Positions 6,822 to 14,941 of a stretch of DNA of 16,891 nt are shown here, piece by piece (position 1 is the stretch's first letter; each line of letters starts with the position of its first letter). The DNA comes from SHWC01 sp945902735 (lineage in GTDB: Bacteria; Pseudomonadota; Alphaproteobacteria; UBA828): the NCBI GenBank assembly GCA_945902735.1, contig CAMDNF010000062.1:1-16891 (forward strand), given 5' to 3'. The position numbers were made by a program, and so were the translations under genes. Below the pieces are notes generated by a model. That model had not been told where the DNA came from and did no database searches. It saw only the letters and a list, made by a program, of their open reading frames with translations.

Positions 6822-8225
6822 TCAGGAATTTGTTAGATCGCCGATCCGGGCGAGGACTTCCTCCCGGCCAAGGGCGGCCATTACGTCGAAAATACCGGGT
6901 GAAACGGTTGAGCCGGTGAGGGCCGCCCGAAGCGGCTGGGCGATGGCACCGAGTTTGACGCCCGCACCCTCGGCCGAGGTCCGAACACAGGCCTCAAGTG
7001 ACGCATTGTCCCAGGCGGGGAGCGCGGCGAGCGCTTGCCCTACAAGGTCGAGTAGGCGTCGCGCTTCGGCCGACACTAATTTGGCGGCCTGGGCATCGAG
7101 TGTGAGTGGCCGGGTGCGAAACAGAAAGAGCGCGCCATCGGCGATCTCGATCATTGTTCGCGCGCGCGGGCGAAGCCCGGGCAAGGCGGCGTCGAGCCGG
7201 GCGCGCTCGGTCGTGTCGAGGGGGCGACCCAGCGTGGTCTCGATGCGCGCCGTGACCGGCGGGAGCAAAATTTTTGGGTCGGCCTCTTTGATGTAGTGCG
7301 CGTTGAGGCTGAGCAATTTTTCCATGTCGAAGCGCGCGGGCGAACGGCCGACCGCCTCGAGCCCGAACCATTGGATCGCCTGTTGGGTCGGGATGATCTC
7401 GTCATCGCCATGGCTCCAGCCCAACCGCAACAAATAATTCCGCATCGCTTCGGGCAGGAGACCCAAGGTCGCATAGGCATCGAGCGCGACCGCGCCATGG
7501 CGCTTCGAAAGCTTGGCGCCATCGGCGCCGTGGATCAGCGGAATATGGGCGTAGCGCGGTGGCTGCCAGTCACAGGCCAGAAAGAGTTGGGTCTGACGAA
7601 ACGCGTTGGTCAGATGATCGTCGCCACGGATGGCGTGGGTGATGTTCATGTCATGATCATCGACCACGACCGAAAGCATGTAGGTCGGCGTGCCATCGGC
7701 ACGCAACAGCACCATGTCGTCGAGTTCGGCATTGGCGACGGCGACGCGGCCCTGTACCAAGTCCTCGACCACGGTCTCACCCGATTGAGGTGCCTTGAAG
7801 CGAATCACCGGCTTGATGTCGGGGGGCGCGTCCTTCGGGTCGCGGTCGCGCCAGCGTCCGTCATAGCGCGGCGAACGACCTTCGGCACGCGCGCGTTCGC
7901 GCATCTCCGTAAGTTCGGCTGGTGAGCAATAGCAATGATAGGCCTTGCCTTGGGCAAGGAGACCGCGTGCGATTTCGGCATGGCGAGAAGCCCGCGCGAA
8001 TTGAAAAACCGGCTCGCCATCCCAATCGAGTTCGAGCCAGCGGAGGCCTTCAAGGATCGCGCGCACGGCATCCTCGGTCGAGCGCTCGCGATCAGTGTCT
8101 TCGATGCGGAGCAGAAACTTGCCCTTGTGATGACGGGCAAAGAGCCAATTGAACAAGGCGGTGCGCGCGCCGCCGATATGGAGATAGCCAGTCGGCGAGG
8201 GGGCAAAACGGGTAATCACGGTCAT
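6822..8225 (-). CDS. gltX: Glutamyl-tRNA synthetase
   Basis: This class I synthetase charges tRNA-Glu (and in many alphaproteobacteria tRNA-Gln) with glutamate. The 467-residue protein carries the HIGH-type motif in PSPTGYLHIGGART (HIGG at 16-19), the conserved LRIEDTDRERS at 39-49, and the KMSKS-type motif KLSKR at 238-242 followed by HG. A C-terminal anticodon-binding domain fills roughly residues 330-467. The zinc site of the E. coli enzyme is not kept: CYC is present at 98-100, but no Cys or His follows near residue 125, where YDGRWRDR stands. Alphaproteobacteria often have two GltX copies with different tRNA preferences; the sequence alone does not tell which this is. No strong ribosome site precedes the ATG. 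The gene diverges from comEC across about 59 bases. Confidence 0.96.
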   Translation of the reverse strand: MTVITRFAPSPTGYLHIGGARTALFNWLFARHHKGKFLLRIEDTDRERSTEDAVRAILEGLRWLELDWDGEPVFQFARASRHAEIARGLLAQGKAYHCYCSPAELTEMRERARAEGRSPRYDGRWRDRDPKDAPPDIKPVIRFKAPQSGETVVEDLVQGRVAVANAELDDMVLLRADGTPTYMLSVVVDDHDMNITHAIRGDDHLTNAFRQTQLFLACDWQPPRYAHIPLIHGADGAKLSKRHGAVALDAYATLGLLPEAMRNYLLRLGWSHGDDEIIPTQQAIQWFGLEAVGRSPARFDMEKLLSLNAHYIKEADPKILLPPVTARIETTLGRPLDTTERARLDAALPGLRPRARTMIEIADGALFLFRTRPLTLDAQAAKLVSAEARRLLDLVGQALAALPAWDNASLEACVRTSAEGAGVKLGAIAQPLRAALTGSTVSPGIFDVMAALGREEVLARIGDLTNS

Positions 8226-8284
8226 AGGCGGCGCTCGATCTTTCGGTCAGGATGCCCGGCTCGGGCTTGCGGCGGTGTAGCACA

Positions 8285-10495
8285 ATGGCGCTCAGGGCGG
8301 AACCGACGGTCCCCACCGATTGGCCAGGCATCGATCACGATGCCCCACGGTCTGACGCGTGGTCGGGGCGGATAGGCGACGTGGTCTTGGCTTGGCTCAT
8401 GGCGGAACGCGACCGCTGGGTGCTGTGGCTGCCCGTTTTGCTTGCCCTTGGGGTGGTGCTCTATTTCCACCTGCCGATCGAGCCGCCGATTTGGCCGGCG
8501 CTCGCGGCGGCGTTCGGGCTTGGTGTCGTCGCCCTTCTGTTGTTTCGGCGCTATGGCGTGGTCGCGCTCGCGCTCATCGCGTGCGGTACGATTGCGCTCG
8601 GCTTCGGTGTCGCGGGCTTGCGCACGCAGGCGGTAAGCGCGCCGATCCTCGATGCACCGCTTGGTCCCGTCATGGTGAGCGGTGATGTGGTCGAGGCCGG
8701 CACGGGCGAGCGCGAGCGGCGCGTCGTGCTCGAAGATTTGTTGATCGATGGGCTCGCGTCTGCGGCGACACCCGAGCGCGTGCGCCTGACGCTGCGGGGC
8801 AAAGCGGCGGAGGGCGACATGGTCGTGCCGGGTGCGCGGCTCAGCGTGCGCGCGCATCTGCAACCGCCGCCCGAGCCGACCGCCCCCGATGCGTGGGACT
8901 TCGCGCGCCAAGCCTATTTCGAGCGGATCGGCGGGATCGGCTATGCCATCGCGGTGCCCGTGCTGATCGCGCCACCTGAAGGTGGCGGCTTTTGGGCGCG
9001 GGTCGAGCGTGTTCGTCATGCGGTGAGCCGACGCTTCAACGCGGGTCTCGAGGGCGAGGTCGGCCCCTTTGGCGCGGCGCTCTTGATCGGCGATCGCAGC
9101 GCGATGTCGGAAGATTTGATGGGCGCGATGCGTGATTCAGGCTTGGCGCATCTCATCGCGATTTCGGGTCTCAATCTTGGTCTGGTCGCCGGCTTCGTGT
9201 TCGTCGTGTTCGTCGTGTTGCGGGCTGGGCTCGCGCTCGTGCCAGCGCTCGCTCTGCGTTATCCGATCAAAAAATGGGCCGCCTTTGGCGCCCTGGTCGC
9301 CACTTTCGGGTATTTCCTTCTGTCGGGCGGCGGCGTGCCGACCGAGCGCGCGTTTCTGATGACCGCCTTGGTGCTGGTCGCGGTCATGCTGGATCGCACC
9401 AGTCTATCAATGCGGCTCCTTATGTGGGCCGCGCTTGTTGTCATTTTTTGTTTTCCCGAGGCGGTGCTTGGTCCCAGTTTTCAAATGTCGTTCGGCGCGA
9501 CGATCGCGCTGATCGCGGCCTATGAAGCCGTGCGCCGCCCGCTTGCTACGCTCGCCGCTAGAACGCCTTTCTGGCAGCGACCGGCGTTTTATTTGGCCGC
9601 GGTTGGCTTCACCTCTTTGGTGGCGGGCATCGCGACCGGTCCGTTCGCGCTCTATCACTTCAATCGGTTTGCCGATTATGGCCTGGTCGCCAATCTAATT
9701 GCCGTGCCATTGACCGGTCTTTGGGTCATGCCCTGGGGGCTCATCGCGCTTCTCTTGATGCCGTTCGGCGCGGAATGGCTGGCGCTCGCGCCCATGTCGC
9801 TCGGGCTTGAAGGCATCGCGGCAACCGCGCGCCTGGTGGCGTCGTGGCCAGGCGCGGTCTCGCTGGTGCCCGCCATGCCTGGTCTCGCGCTGGTCTTGAT
9901 TGTGTTTGGCGGGCTCTGGCTTTGCCTCTGGCGACGACGGGCGCGCCTCCTCGGCGTCCTGCCCATGATCGCGGCGTTGGTCGTGATTGCGCTCGCGCGA
10001 CCGCCTGATCTTCTGATCGACGGCGCCGCCAAACTCTTTGCCGCACGCGCGCCCGATGGGGGCCTCTGGCTATCGTCCGAGCGGCAGGGCCGCTTTCTTG
10101 GAGAGGCTTGGTTGAGGCAGGCCGGGCAATCCGAAGCGGGGCCATGGCTGATTGCGCGCGATGATCAGCCTTGCGATGGCGAGGCCTGCGCTTTTTCGAT
10201 CGCGGGACTCAGCGTGTCGGTGGTCAGCGGCCGCGGCGCGCTTGCTGAAGAATGCCGCAGCGCCGATGTGCTGATTGCGTTGATCCCGCTCCGCGCTGCC
10301 TGTCGCGGGCCGGCGATCAAGATCGATCGCTTCGATCTATGGCGCGAAGGCACCCACGCGCTCTGGCTGGATGACGATGAGATCCGGGTGCGGACGGTGC
10401 GGGAGGCGAGGGGTGAACGGCCCTGGGCGCCGCCACGTCGTTCAGCGCGGCAACGCGCTGCCGCGCGCGATGGTGAGGAGAGAACAACGCCTTAA
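8285..10495 (+). CDS. comEC: ComEC/Rec2-family DNA-uptake channel protein
   Basis: ComEC proteins form the inner-membrane channel for single-stranded DNA in natural transformation. The 736-residue protein has N-terminal membrane helices (about 45-113), a soluble DUF4131/OB-like region (about 125-230), then the Competence domain (about 260-575) with many helices. Visible motifs are LIAISGLNLGL at 290-300, SGGGVPTERAFLM at 347-359 and GPSFQMSFGA at 396-405. The usual SGLH has Asn297 in place of His. The C-terminal 150 residues are soluble, Cys-containing and Arg-rich, without the HxHxDH motif of the metallo-beta-lactamase domain of Gram-positive ComEC; a degenerate domain is common in alphaproteobacteria as far as I recall. 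ATG 8252 is an alternative start adding 11 residues. The stop overlaps the convergent lexA stop. Confidence 0.9.
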   Translation: MALRAEPTVPTDWPGIDHDAPRSDAWSGRIGDVVLAWLMAERDRWVLWLPVLLALGVVLYFHLPIEPPIWPALAAAFGLGVVALLLFRRYGVVALALIACGTIALGFGVAGLRTQAVSAPILDAPLGPVMVSGDVVEAGTGERERRVVLEDLLIDGLASAATPERVRLTLRGKAAEGDMVVPGARLSVRAHLQPPPEPTAPDAWDFARQAYFERIGGIGYAIAVPVLIAPPEGGGFWARVERVRHAVSRRFNAGLEGEVGPFGAALLIGDRSAMSEDLMGAMRDSGLAHLIAISGLNLGLVAGFVFVVFVVLRAGLALVPALALRYPIKKWAAFGALVATFGYFLLSGGGVPTERAFLMTALVLVAVMLDRTSLSMRLLMWAALVVIFCFPEAVLGPSFQMSFGATIALIAAYEAVRRPLATLAARTPFWQRPAFYLAAVGFTSLVAGIATGPFALYHFNRFADYGLVANLIAVPLTGLWVMPWGLIALLLMPFGAEWLALAPMSLGLEGIAATARLVASWPGAVSLVPAMPGLALVLIVFGGLWLCLWRRRARLLGVLPMIAALVVIALARPPDLLIDGAAKLFAARAPDGGLWLSSERQGRFLGEAWLRQAGQSEAGPWLIARDDQPCDGEACAFSIAGLSVSVVSGRGALAEECRSADVLIALIPLRAACRGPAIKIDRFDLWREGTHALWLDDDEIRVRTVREARGERPWAPPRRSARQRAAARDGEERTTP

Positions 10496-11214
10496 TAGCG
10501 CCGCATCAAGCCGACCAGCCGGCCCTGCACGCGCACGCGGCTCGGCCCAAAAATACGCGTCTCATAGGCCGGGTTGGCGGGTTCGAGCGCGATTGATTCG
10601 CCCTTGCGGCGCAGGCGCTTCAAGGTCACTTCGCTGTCATCGACAAGCGCGACCACGATGGCGCCGTTCTCGGCCGTCTCACAACGCTGGATGAGCGCCG
10701 TATCGCCATCGAAAATGCCGGCGTTGATCATTGAATCACCCTCGACTTCGAGCGCGTAATGCTCGCCTGAGCCCAATAGGCTCGAGGGCAGTTCGAGGCG
10801 GGTCGATTCATCGCGGAGTGCCTCGATCGGCACGCCGGCCGCGATCCGCCCATAGAGCGGAACCGAAACGACACGCGCGCGCGCGGCGCCGCCGCCACGC
10901 TCCTGCTGTTGGCCGAAATCGCCGGGAATGACATTGCCACGCAGGCCGCCGCTCGATGGCACCAAATGCGGTCGATCTTCGCCGCTCACGGCAATGCGCT
11001 GCTGGGGCACCTTGACCACTTCAAGCGCGCGCGCGCGATGCGGCAGACGGCGGAGAAACCCGCGCTCCTCGAGCGCCGTGACCAGCCGGTGAATGCCCGA
11101 TTTCGAACGCAGCTTGACCGCCTCTTTCATCTCCTCGAAGGAGGGGGCGGTGTGGTGGCTCTTCATATGGGAATCGATGAAGAGAAGGAGTTCGAGCTGC
11201 TTTTTGGTCAGCAT
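10492..11214 (-). CDS. lexA: LexA SOS repressor/autopeptidase
   Basis: LexA represses DNA-damage genes and is inactivated by RecA-stimulated self-cleavage. The 240-residue protein has a winged-helix DNA-binding domain at 1-67, with the alphaproteobacterial recognition region LRSKSGIHRLVTALEERGFLRRLP, a long linker (about 68-115) and the S24 peptidase domain. The cleavage site is Ala126-Gly127 in GRIAAGVP; the dyad is Ser161 in VEGDSMI and Lys199 in VTLKRLR. The protein ends GRLVGLMRRY, as is usual. ATG 11214 was chosen since MLTKKQ is the family N-terminus and GGAG stands about 9 bases upstream; an ATG six codons earlier is unlikely. It has its own promoter with tandem SOS boxes, so autoregulation is expected. 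Its stop overlaps that of comEC. Confidence 0.97.
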   Translation of the reverse strand: MLTKKQLELLLFIDSHMKSHHTAPSFEEMKEAVKLRSKSGIHRLVTALEERGFLRRLPHRARALEVVKVPQQRIAVSGEDRPHLVPSSGGLRGNVIPGDFGQQQERGGGAARARVVSVPLYGRIAAGVPIEALRDESTRLELPSSLLGSGEHYALEVEGDSMINAGIFDGDTALIQRCETAENGAIVVALVDDSEVTLKRLRRKGESIALEPANPAYETRIFGPSRVRVQGRLVGLMRRY

Positions 11215-11251
11215 GTCGCGGTCTCCACACAAAATCGAACAAACAAGAAAC

Positions 11252-11277
11252 GTTCGGTAAGCGTTCTAGGTAGGTTC
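11252..11277 (-). promoter_or_regulatory. Tandem SOS boxes (LexA operators) of lexA
   Basis: Three GTTC half-sites (plus-strand reading) at 11252-11255, 11263-11266 and 11274-11277 stand at exact 11-base intervals, giving two overlapping copies of the alphaproteobacterial LexA box GTTC-N7-GTTC. They cover the spacer, the -10 element and the start region of the lexA promoter, where bound LexA would block transcription. Confidence 0.85.
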
Positions 11278-11291
11278 CGCGCCGCTGTCAA
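11263..11291 (-). promoter_or_regulatory. Sigma70-type promoter of lexA
   Basis: On the minus strand, a perfect -35 TTGACA (11291-11286) and a -10 TAGAAC (11268-11263, 4 of 6) are separated by 17 bases. Transcription would begin near 11256, leaving about a 41-base leader. The -10 contains one of the GAAC/GTTC half-sites, so repression by promoter occlusion is built in. Confidence 0.75.
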
Positions 11292-11309
11292 GGCCCTTGG
11301 GGGAGGGCC
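11292..11309 (-). terminator. Possible weak terminator behind moeA
   Basis: A perfect stem GGCCCT / AGGGCC with a 6-base C-rich loop begins 4 bases after the moeA stop and abuts the lexA -35 element. Only two T residues follow, so termination would be weak without Rho. It may separate the trp-moe transcript from lexA. Confidence 0.35.
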
Positions 11310-11313
11310 GCGC

Positions 11314-12516
11314 TCAGAGATCGTCCAGCCTGATGATCGGTACGAGGCTGCCGGCCTTGGCGGCGGGCGCGCGCGGCGGGCGTACGATCAAGCACCCGGC
11401 CTTCGCCATGAGCGACATCATCGAGCTGTCTTGCTTGGCAAAAGGCGCGACATGAATCTGGCCGTCAGGCCCCAATTTGAGGCTGGCTCTGACATAGTCT
11501 TGGCGCTCGTCATTGGCGGTGAGGTCGACATCCACCAACGCGGTTTCGCTCTGGTCACCGTCCTCGGTCAGACCAAGCATGCGACCGATCGCGGGCTTCA
11601 AAAAGAGGATCGCACAGACCAGGGTCGAAACCGGATTGCCCGGCAGGCCGAGGAGGCGGGTATCGCCGAGCCTGCCGAACATCAGCGGTTTGCCCGGGCG
11701 CATGGCGATCTTCCAGAAATCGAGCTGTAGTCCAATTCCGCCCAGCACATCGCGGACCAAATCATGCTCCCCGACCGAGGCGCCGCCGGTTGTCACCAGC
11801 AAATCAGCGCCACGCGCGTCGGCGGCCAGCGCCGTGAGCGAGCCCGCATTGTCGAGCGCGATGCCAAGACTGATTGGCTCTCCGCCAAAACGACGGATCG
11901 CGGCGATTAACGCCAACGCGTTCGAGCTGACGATTTGATTGTCGCCAATCGGCTCACCCGGCATGACGATTTCATCGCCGGTCGCCAGCACAGCGACACG
12001 CGGCTTTCGGGTCACGCGAAGCCACGGCACGTTCATCGCCGCGGCAAAACCGATGGCCCGCGCATCGAGCCGCCGTCCGGCCTCAAGACCGACCTCGCCC
12101 GTTTTGAAATCGAGCCCGGCCGGCCGAACATTGCGGCCCAATGTCGTAGCGTGCCGCACACTCACACGCGTGCCTTCGGCCTCGACATTTTCCTGAATGA
12201 CGACGGTATCGGCGCCTTCCGGGAGCGGCGCGCCCGTGAAGATGCGAACGGCTTCGCCTGGGCCGACCTTGCCCTCATAGCGCCCGCCGGCATGAACAAC
12301 CCCGATCTGGCGCAATTCGGCCGGTGCCTTCGCGACATCGGCGCCGCGTACGGCATAGCCATCCATCGCTGAAACCGGCCAAGGCGGTTGGGTGAGGCGT
12401 GCTTTGACGTCTTCGGCCAGAACGCGGCCATCGGCCTCGGCCAGGCTGATTGTTTCGGCGGGCAGGTGCTCGAATGCTTCGAGAATGCGAGTCTTCGCTT
12501 CGGCGACGCTGAGCAT
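11314..12516 (-). CDS. moeA: Molybdopterin molybdenumtransferase MoeA
   Basis: MoeA inserts molybdate into adenylylated molybdopterin, the last step of basic molybdenum cofactor synthesis. The 400-residue protein has the family signatures in order: MDGYAV at 51-56, TGAPLPEGADTVV from 94, LATGDEIVMPGE at 177-188, TTGGASVGEHD at 242-252 in the MoCF-binding domain, MRPGKPLMFG at 272-281 and LPGNPVS at 291-297, with a C-terminal beta domain ending IIRLDDL. Length is normal. The start ATG at 12516 stands 3 bases after the stop of the trpC-moaC frame, so it is probably co-transcribed and coupled with it. A Moco role for the neighbouring MoaC domain makes this pair coherent. Confidence 0.95.
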   Translation of the reverse strand: MLSVAEAKTRILEAFEHLPAETISLAEADGRVLAEDVKARLTQPPWPVSAMDGYAVRGADVAKAPAELRQIGVVHAGGRYEGKVGPGEAVRIFTGAPLPEGADTVVIQENVEAEGTRVSVRHATTLGRNVRPAGLDFKTGEVGLEAGRRLDARAIGFAAAMNVPWLRVTRKPRVAVLATGDEIVMPGEPIGDNQIVSSNALALIAAIRRFGGEPISLGIALDNAGSLTALAADARGADLLVTTGGASVGEHDLVRDVLGGIGLQLDFWKIAMRPGKPLMFGRLGDTRLLGLPGNPVSTLVCAILFLKPAIGRMLGLTEDGDQSETALVDVDLTANDERQDYVRASLKLGPDGQIHVAPFAKQDSSMMSLMAKAGCLIVRPPRAPAAKAGSLVPIIRLDDL

Positions 12517-12519
12517 TGC

Positions 12520-13797
12520 CTAGTCCGCCCGAAACTCGCCGGACTTGCCACCCGCTTTATGCACCAAGCGTAGATCGGTGATGCGCATGGCCCGATCGAT
12601 CGCCTTGCACATGTCATAGACGGTCAAGGCAGCGACCGAGGCGGCGGTGAGCGCCTCCATCTCAACCCCGGTGCGCGCCGTGATCTTGCAGGTGGCCACG
12701 ATATCGACCGCGTTGCGCGCGGGATCGCAGGTCAAATCGAGCGTCACGGCATCGAGCGCAAGCGGATGGCAGAGTGGAATCAATTCGGGTGTTTTTTTCG
12801 CCGCCATGATGCCGGCCAATCGCGCGACCGAGAGCACATCGCCCTTCTTGATGCCACCCTCCATGATCCGCTTCAGCGTTTCGGGCCGCATCAGCACGCT
12901 GGCCGCCGCTGTCGCCGTGCGCTCGGTGGTCGATTTGGTCGAGACGTCGACCATATGCGCGCGGCCCTCTCGATCGAAGTGGCTTAGTCCATCGGCCGGG
13001 CTGGCTCCGGCGCCGAGCAAGGTACGTGTCGCCAACGCGACGTCCGCCTGGCGCATCAGCGATTCGCCGACCAGGAAGCGGCGCACGCCGATCGCCGCCA
13101 TGCGCACCAGGTCGGCATGGTGTTCAAGCCCGCTCTCGCAAACGACGTCGCGGCCGGCCGGTACGCGTGGCGCGAGCCGCTCGCTGACCGCGAGGTCAAC
13201 CTTCAAGGATTTCAAATCGCGATTGTTGATGCCGATCAAGCGTGATTTGAGCTTAAGCGCGCGATCGAGCTCGGCCTCGTTATGAACTTCAATCAGCGTG
13301 TCCATGCCGAACTCGCTTGCCGCCGCTTCGAGCTCGGCGGCTTGGTCATCGGCCAAGGCGGCCATGATAAGCAAAATACAATCGGCGCCGAGCGCGCGCG
13401 CCTCGACCACTTGATAGGGGTCGAGCATGAAATCCTTGCGCAAGGTCGGCAATGAAACGGCATTGCGGGCGAGGGCAAGGAAACGATCCTCGCCTTGGAA
13501 ATAAGGTACGTCGGTCAACACCGAGAGGCACGCAGCACCGCCATCCTGATAGGCGCGGGCGAGGGAAGGTGGGTCGAAATCGGCACGGATCAGGCCTTTG
13601 CTCGGCGAGGCCTTCTTGATTTCGGCGATCAAAGCGAGGCCGCTGCCGGCGGCCCGCCGCGCCAGGGCCGCGGCAAAGCCGCGCGGTGGGTTCGCCGCTT
13701 TGGCCTCGGCGAGCAAGGCCGCGAGTGGGCGCGCTGATTTCTGGCGCTGAATATGGTGCCATTTATCGGCGCAAATGCGGGCGAGCGTGTCGCTCAT
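12520..13797 (-). CDS. Fused indole-3-glycerol phosphate synthase (TrpC) and cyclic pyranopterin monophosphate synthase (MoaC)
   Basis: One uninterrupted 425-residue frame holds two whole enzymes. Residues 1-262 are TrpC, which closes the indole ring in tryptophan synthesis: EIKKASPSKG at 59-68 (Glu59, Lys61), LRKDFM with Lys121, IEVHNE with Glu170, INNRDL with Asn191/192, and ESG at 221-223. Residues about 271-425 are MoaC, which makes cyclic pyranopterin monophosphate: LSHFDREGRAHMVDVS aligns with the E. coli N-terminus, then KKGD (Lys318), PLCHPL at 341-346, GVEMEALTAAS and YDMCKA with Asp395 and Lys398, and a normal C-terminus. The linker (about 263-270, GAGASPAD) is only some 8 residues. 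No stop lies between the domains, and no ATG until codon 282, inside MoaC. ATGA overlap with trpD. A base-calling indel at the junction could fake the fusion. Confidence 0.9.
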   Translation of the reverse strand: MSDTLARICADKWHHIQRQKSARPLAALLAEAKAANPPRGFAAALARRAAGSGLALIAEIKKASPSKGLIRADFDPPSLARAYQDGGAACLSVLTDVPYFQGEDRFLALARNAVSLPTLRKDFMLDPYQVVEARALGADCILLIMAALADDQAAELEAAASEFGMDTLIEVHNEAELDRALKLKSRLIGINNRDLKSLKVDLAVSERLAPRVPAGRDVVCESGLEHHADLVRMAAIGVRRFLVGESLMRQADVALATRTLLGAGASPADGLSHFDREGRAHMVDVSTKSTTERTATAAASVLMRPETLKRIMEGGIKKGDVLSVARLAGIMAAKKTPELIPLCHPLALDAVTLDLTCDPARNAVDIVATCKITARTGVEMEALTAASVAALTVYDMCKAIDRAMRITDLRLVHKAGGKSGEFRAD

Positions 13798-14837
13798 GAT
13801 AAATCGGTCGGCGGTGGGCGGTTGGTGATTGCGATCAAGGCTTCGAGCGCGGCGCGCGCACGGCCGGTATCGACCGCCCGCGCGGCCAGCTGAAGCCCGG
13901 CTTTAAGGTCGGGTGCCTTGTCGGCGATGACCAAAGCGGCGGCGGCGTTCAACAACACGATGTCGCGCAACGGCCCCTTGGCGCCATCGAGCAACTCGCG
14001 CAGGAGGCGCGCGTTCTCTTCGCCATCGCCGCCGCGTAAATCTTCGAGCCTGGCCCGGGGCAGACCGACCTCCTCGGGCGTGATCTCGAAACGCCGCACC
14101 TGGCCACCCCTGAGTTCGGCGATGTGGCTCGGGCCTGTTGTCGTCAGTTCATCGAGACCATCGGCGCCATGCACGACCCAAACGCGTTCGGCGCCGAGAT
14201 TGCGTAAAACGTGCGCCATCGGTTCGAGCCATTCGGCGGCAAAGACACCGAGCAATTGACGTTTGGCCCCAGCCGGATTGGAGAGCGGTCCGAGCAGATT
14301 GAAAATCGTCCTGACGCCGAGTTCGACTCGTGACGGTGCGACATGGCGCATCGCGCCATGATGGCGTGGGGCCATCATGAAGCCGATATTGGCCATGCGG
14401 AGTGCCTCTTCGATCAGCGGCACTTCGGCATCGAGATTGACGCCAAGCGCGCCAAGCAAATCGGCTGAGCCCGAGCGCGACGAGAGCGCGCGATTGCCGT
14501 GTTTGGCGACCGGCACACCGGCGCCCGCCACGATGAGTGCCGCTGCGGTTGAAATGTTGAAGCTGCCGCTCGCATCGCCGCCCGTGCCACACGTGTCGAT
14601 CGCGTGTGACGGCGCGGTGACTTTTACGACTCGCGCACGGAGCGCGAGTGCGCCGCCCGTGATCTCCTCGATTGTTTCGCCGCGCACGCGAAGGCCCATC
14701 AAGAACGCGCCCATCTGCGCCGGAGTCGCTTCGCCGGCCATCATTAGTCCAAACGCATGACGTGCTTGTTCGACGCCGAGTCTCTCGCCCGCCGCGACGT
14801 GCCGCAGCACGGATTTCATGTCCTCAACTTGGCTCAT
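13794..14837 (-). CDS. trpD: Anthranilate phosphoribosyltransferase
   Basis: TrpD joins anthranilate to PRPP, giving phosphoribosyl anthranilate, the second committed step of tryptophan synthesis. The 347-residue protein shows DTCGTGGDASGSFN from 81 (GTGGD at 84-88 binds PRPP), KHGNRALSSRSGSAD at 112-126, and RTIFNLLGPLSNPAGA in the anthranilate-site region. The start is uncertain: ATG 14837 (MSQVED) and ATG 14819 (MKSVLR) are both possible, and the frame is open to 14948 without typical TrpD sequence. None has a good ribosome site. Its stop overlaps the trpC start by 4 bases (ATGA). No trpG precedes it, and the upstream neighbour is a divergent deacetylase gene; the glutaminase subunit must be encoded elsewhere. 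Confidence 0.95.
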   Translation of the reverse strand: MSQVEDMKSVLRHVAAGERLGVEQARHAFGLMMAGEATPAQMGAFLMGLRVRGETIEEITGGALALRARVVKVTAPSHAIDTCGTGGDASGSFNISTAAALIVAGAGVPVAKHGNRALSSRSGSADLLGALGVNLDAEVPLIEEALRMANIGFMMAPRHHGAMRHVAPSRVELGVRTIFNLLGPLSNPAGAKRQLLGVFAAEWLEPMAHVLRNLGAERVWVVHGADGLDELTTTGPSHIAELRGGQVRRFEITPEEVGLPRARLEDLRGGDGEENARLLRELLDGAKGPLRDIVLLNAAAALVIADKAPDLKAGLQLAARAVDTGRARAALEALIAITNRPPPTDLS

Positions 14838-14889
14838 CGCCGGTTCGCTCAGCTCTATTGAATTCGACCGCAGCAAACCGGTCGGCGAG

Positions 14890-14907
14890 GTCGCCGTCAA
14901 GGGCGAC
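14890..14907. other. Small inverted repeat upstream of trpD
   Basis: GTCGCC, 6 bases, GGCGAC: a perfect 6-bp stem in the 181-base region between the divergent trpD and deacetylase genes. It may be an operator or RNA hairpin ahead of trpD, or chance in GC-rich sequence. I saw no convincing trp leader peptide with tandem Trp codons. Confidence 0.2.
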
Positions 14908-14941
14908 ACAGACGATTGCGCGCATCTTTTACTTAGTTTCT

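Noticed and set aside
8266..8300. tRNA-like string (GGTGTAGCACAATGG) near the comEC start
   Set aside because: It resembles the D-arm of a tRNA only over a short stretch; no anticodon arm, T-arm GTTCGA or acceptor pairing follows, and the region is coding.
8222..9019. 265-codon minus-strand frame opposite the start of comEC
   Set aside because: It has extreme Arg/His/Asp content, is antisense to a recognised gene and has no start context; it also overlaps the gltX start.
10909..11730. 273-codon plus-strand frame across the lexA-moeA boundary
   Set aside because: It runs antisense to both genes and through the lexA promoter and SOS boxes; no domain is recognisable.
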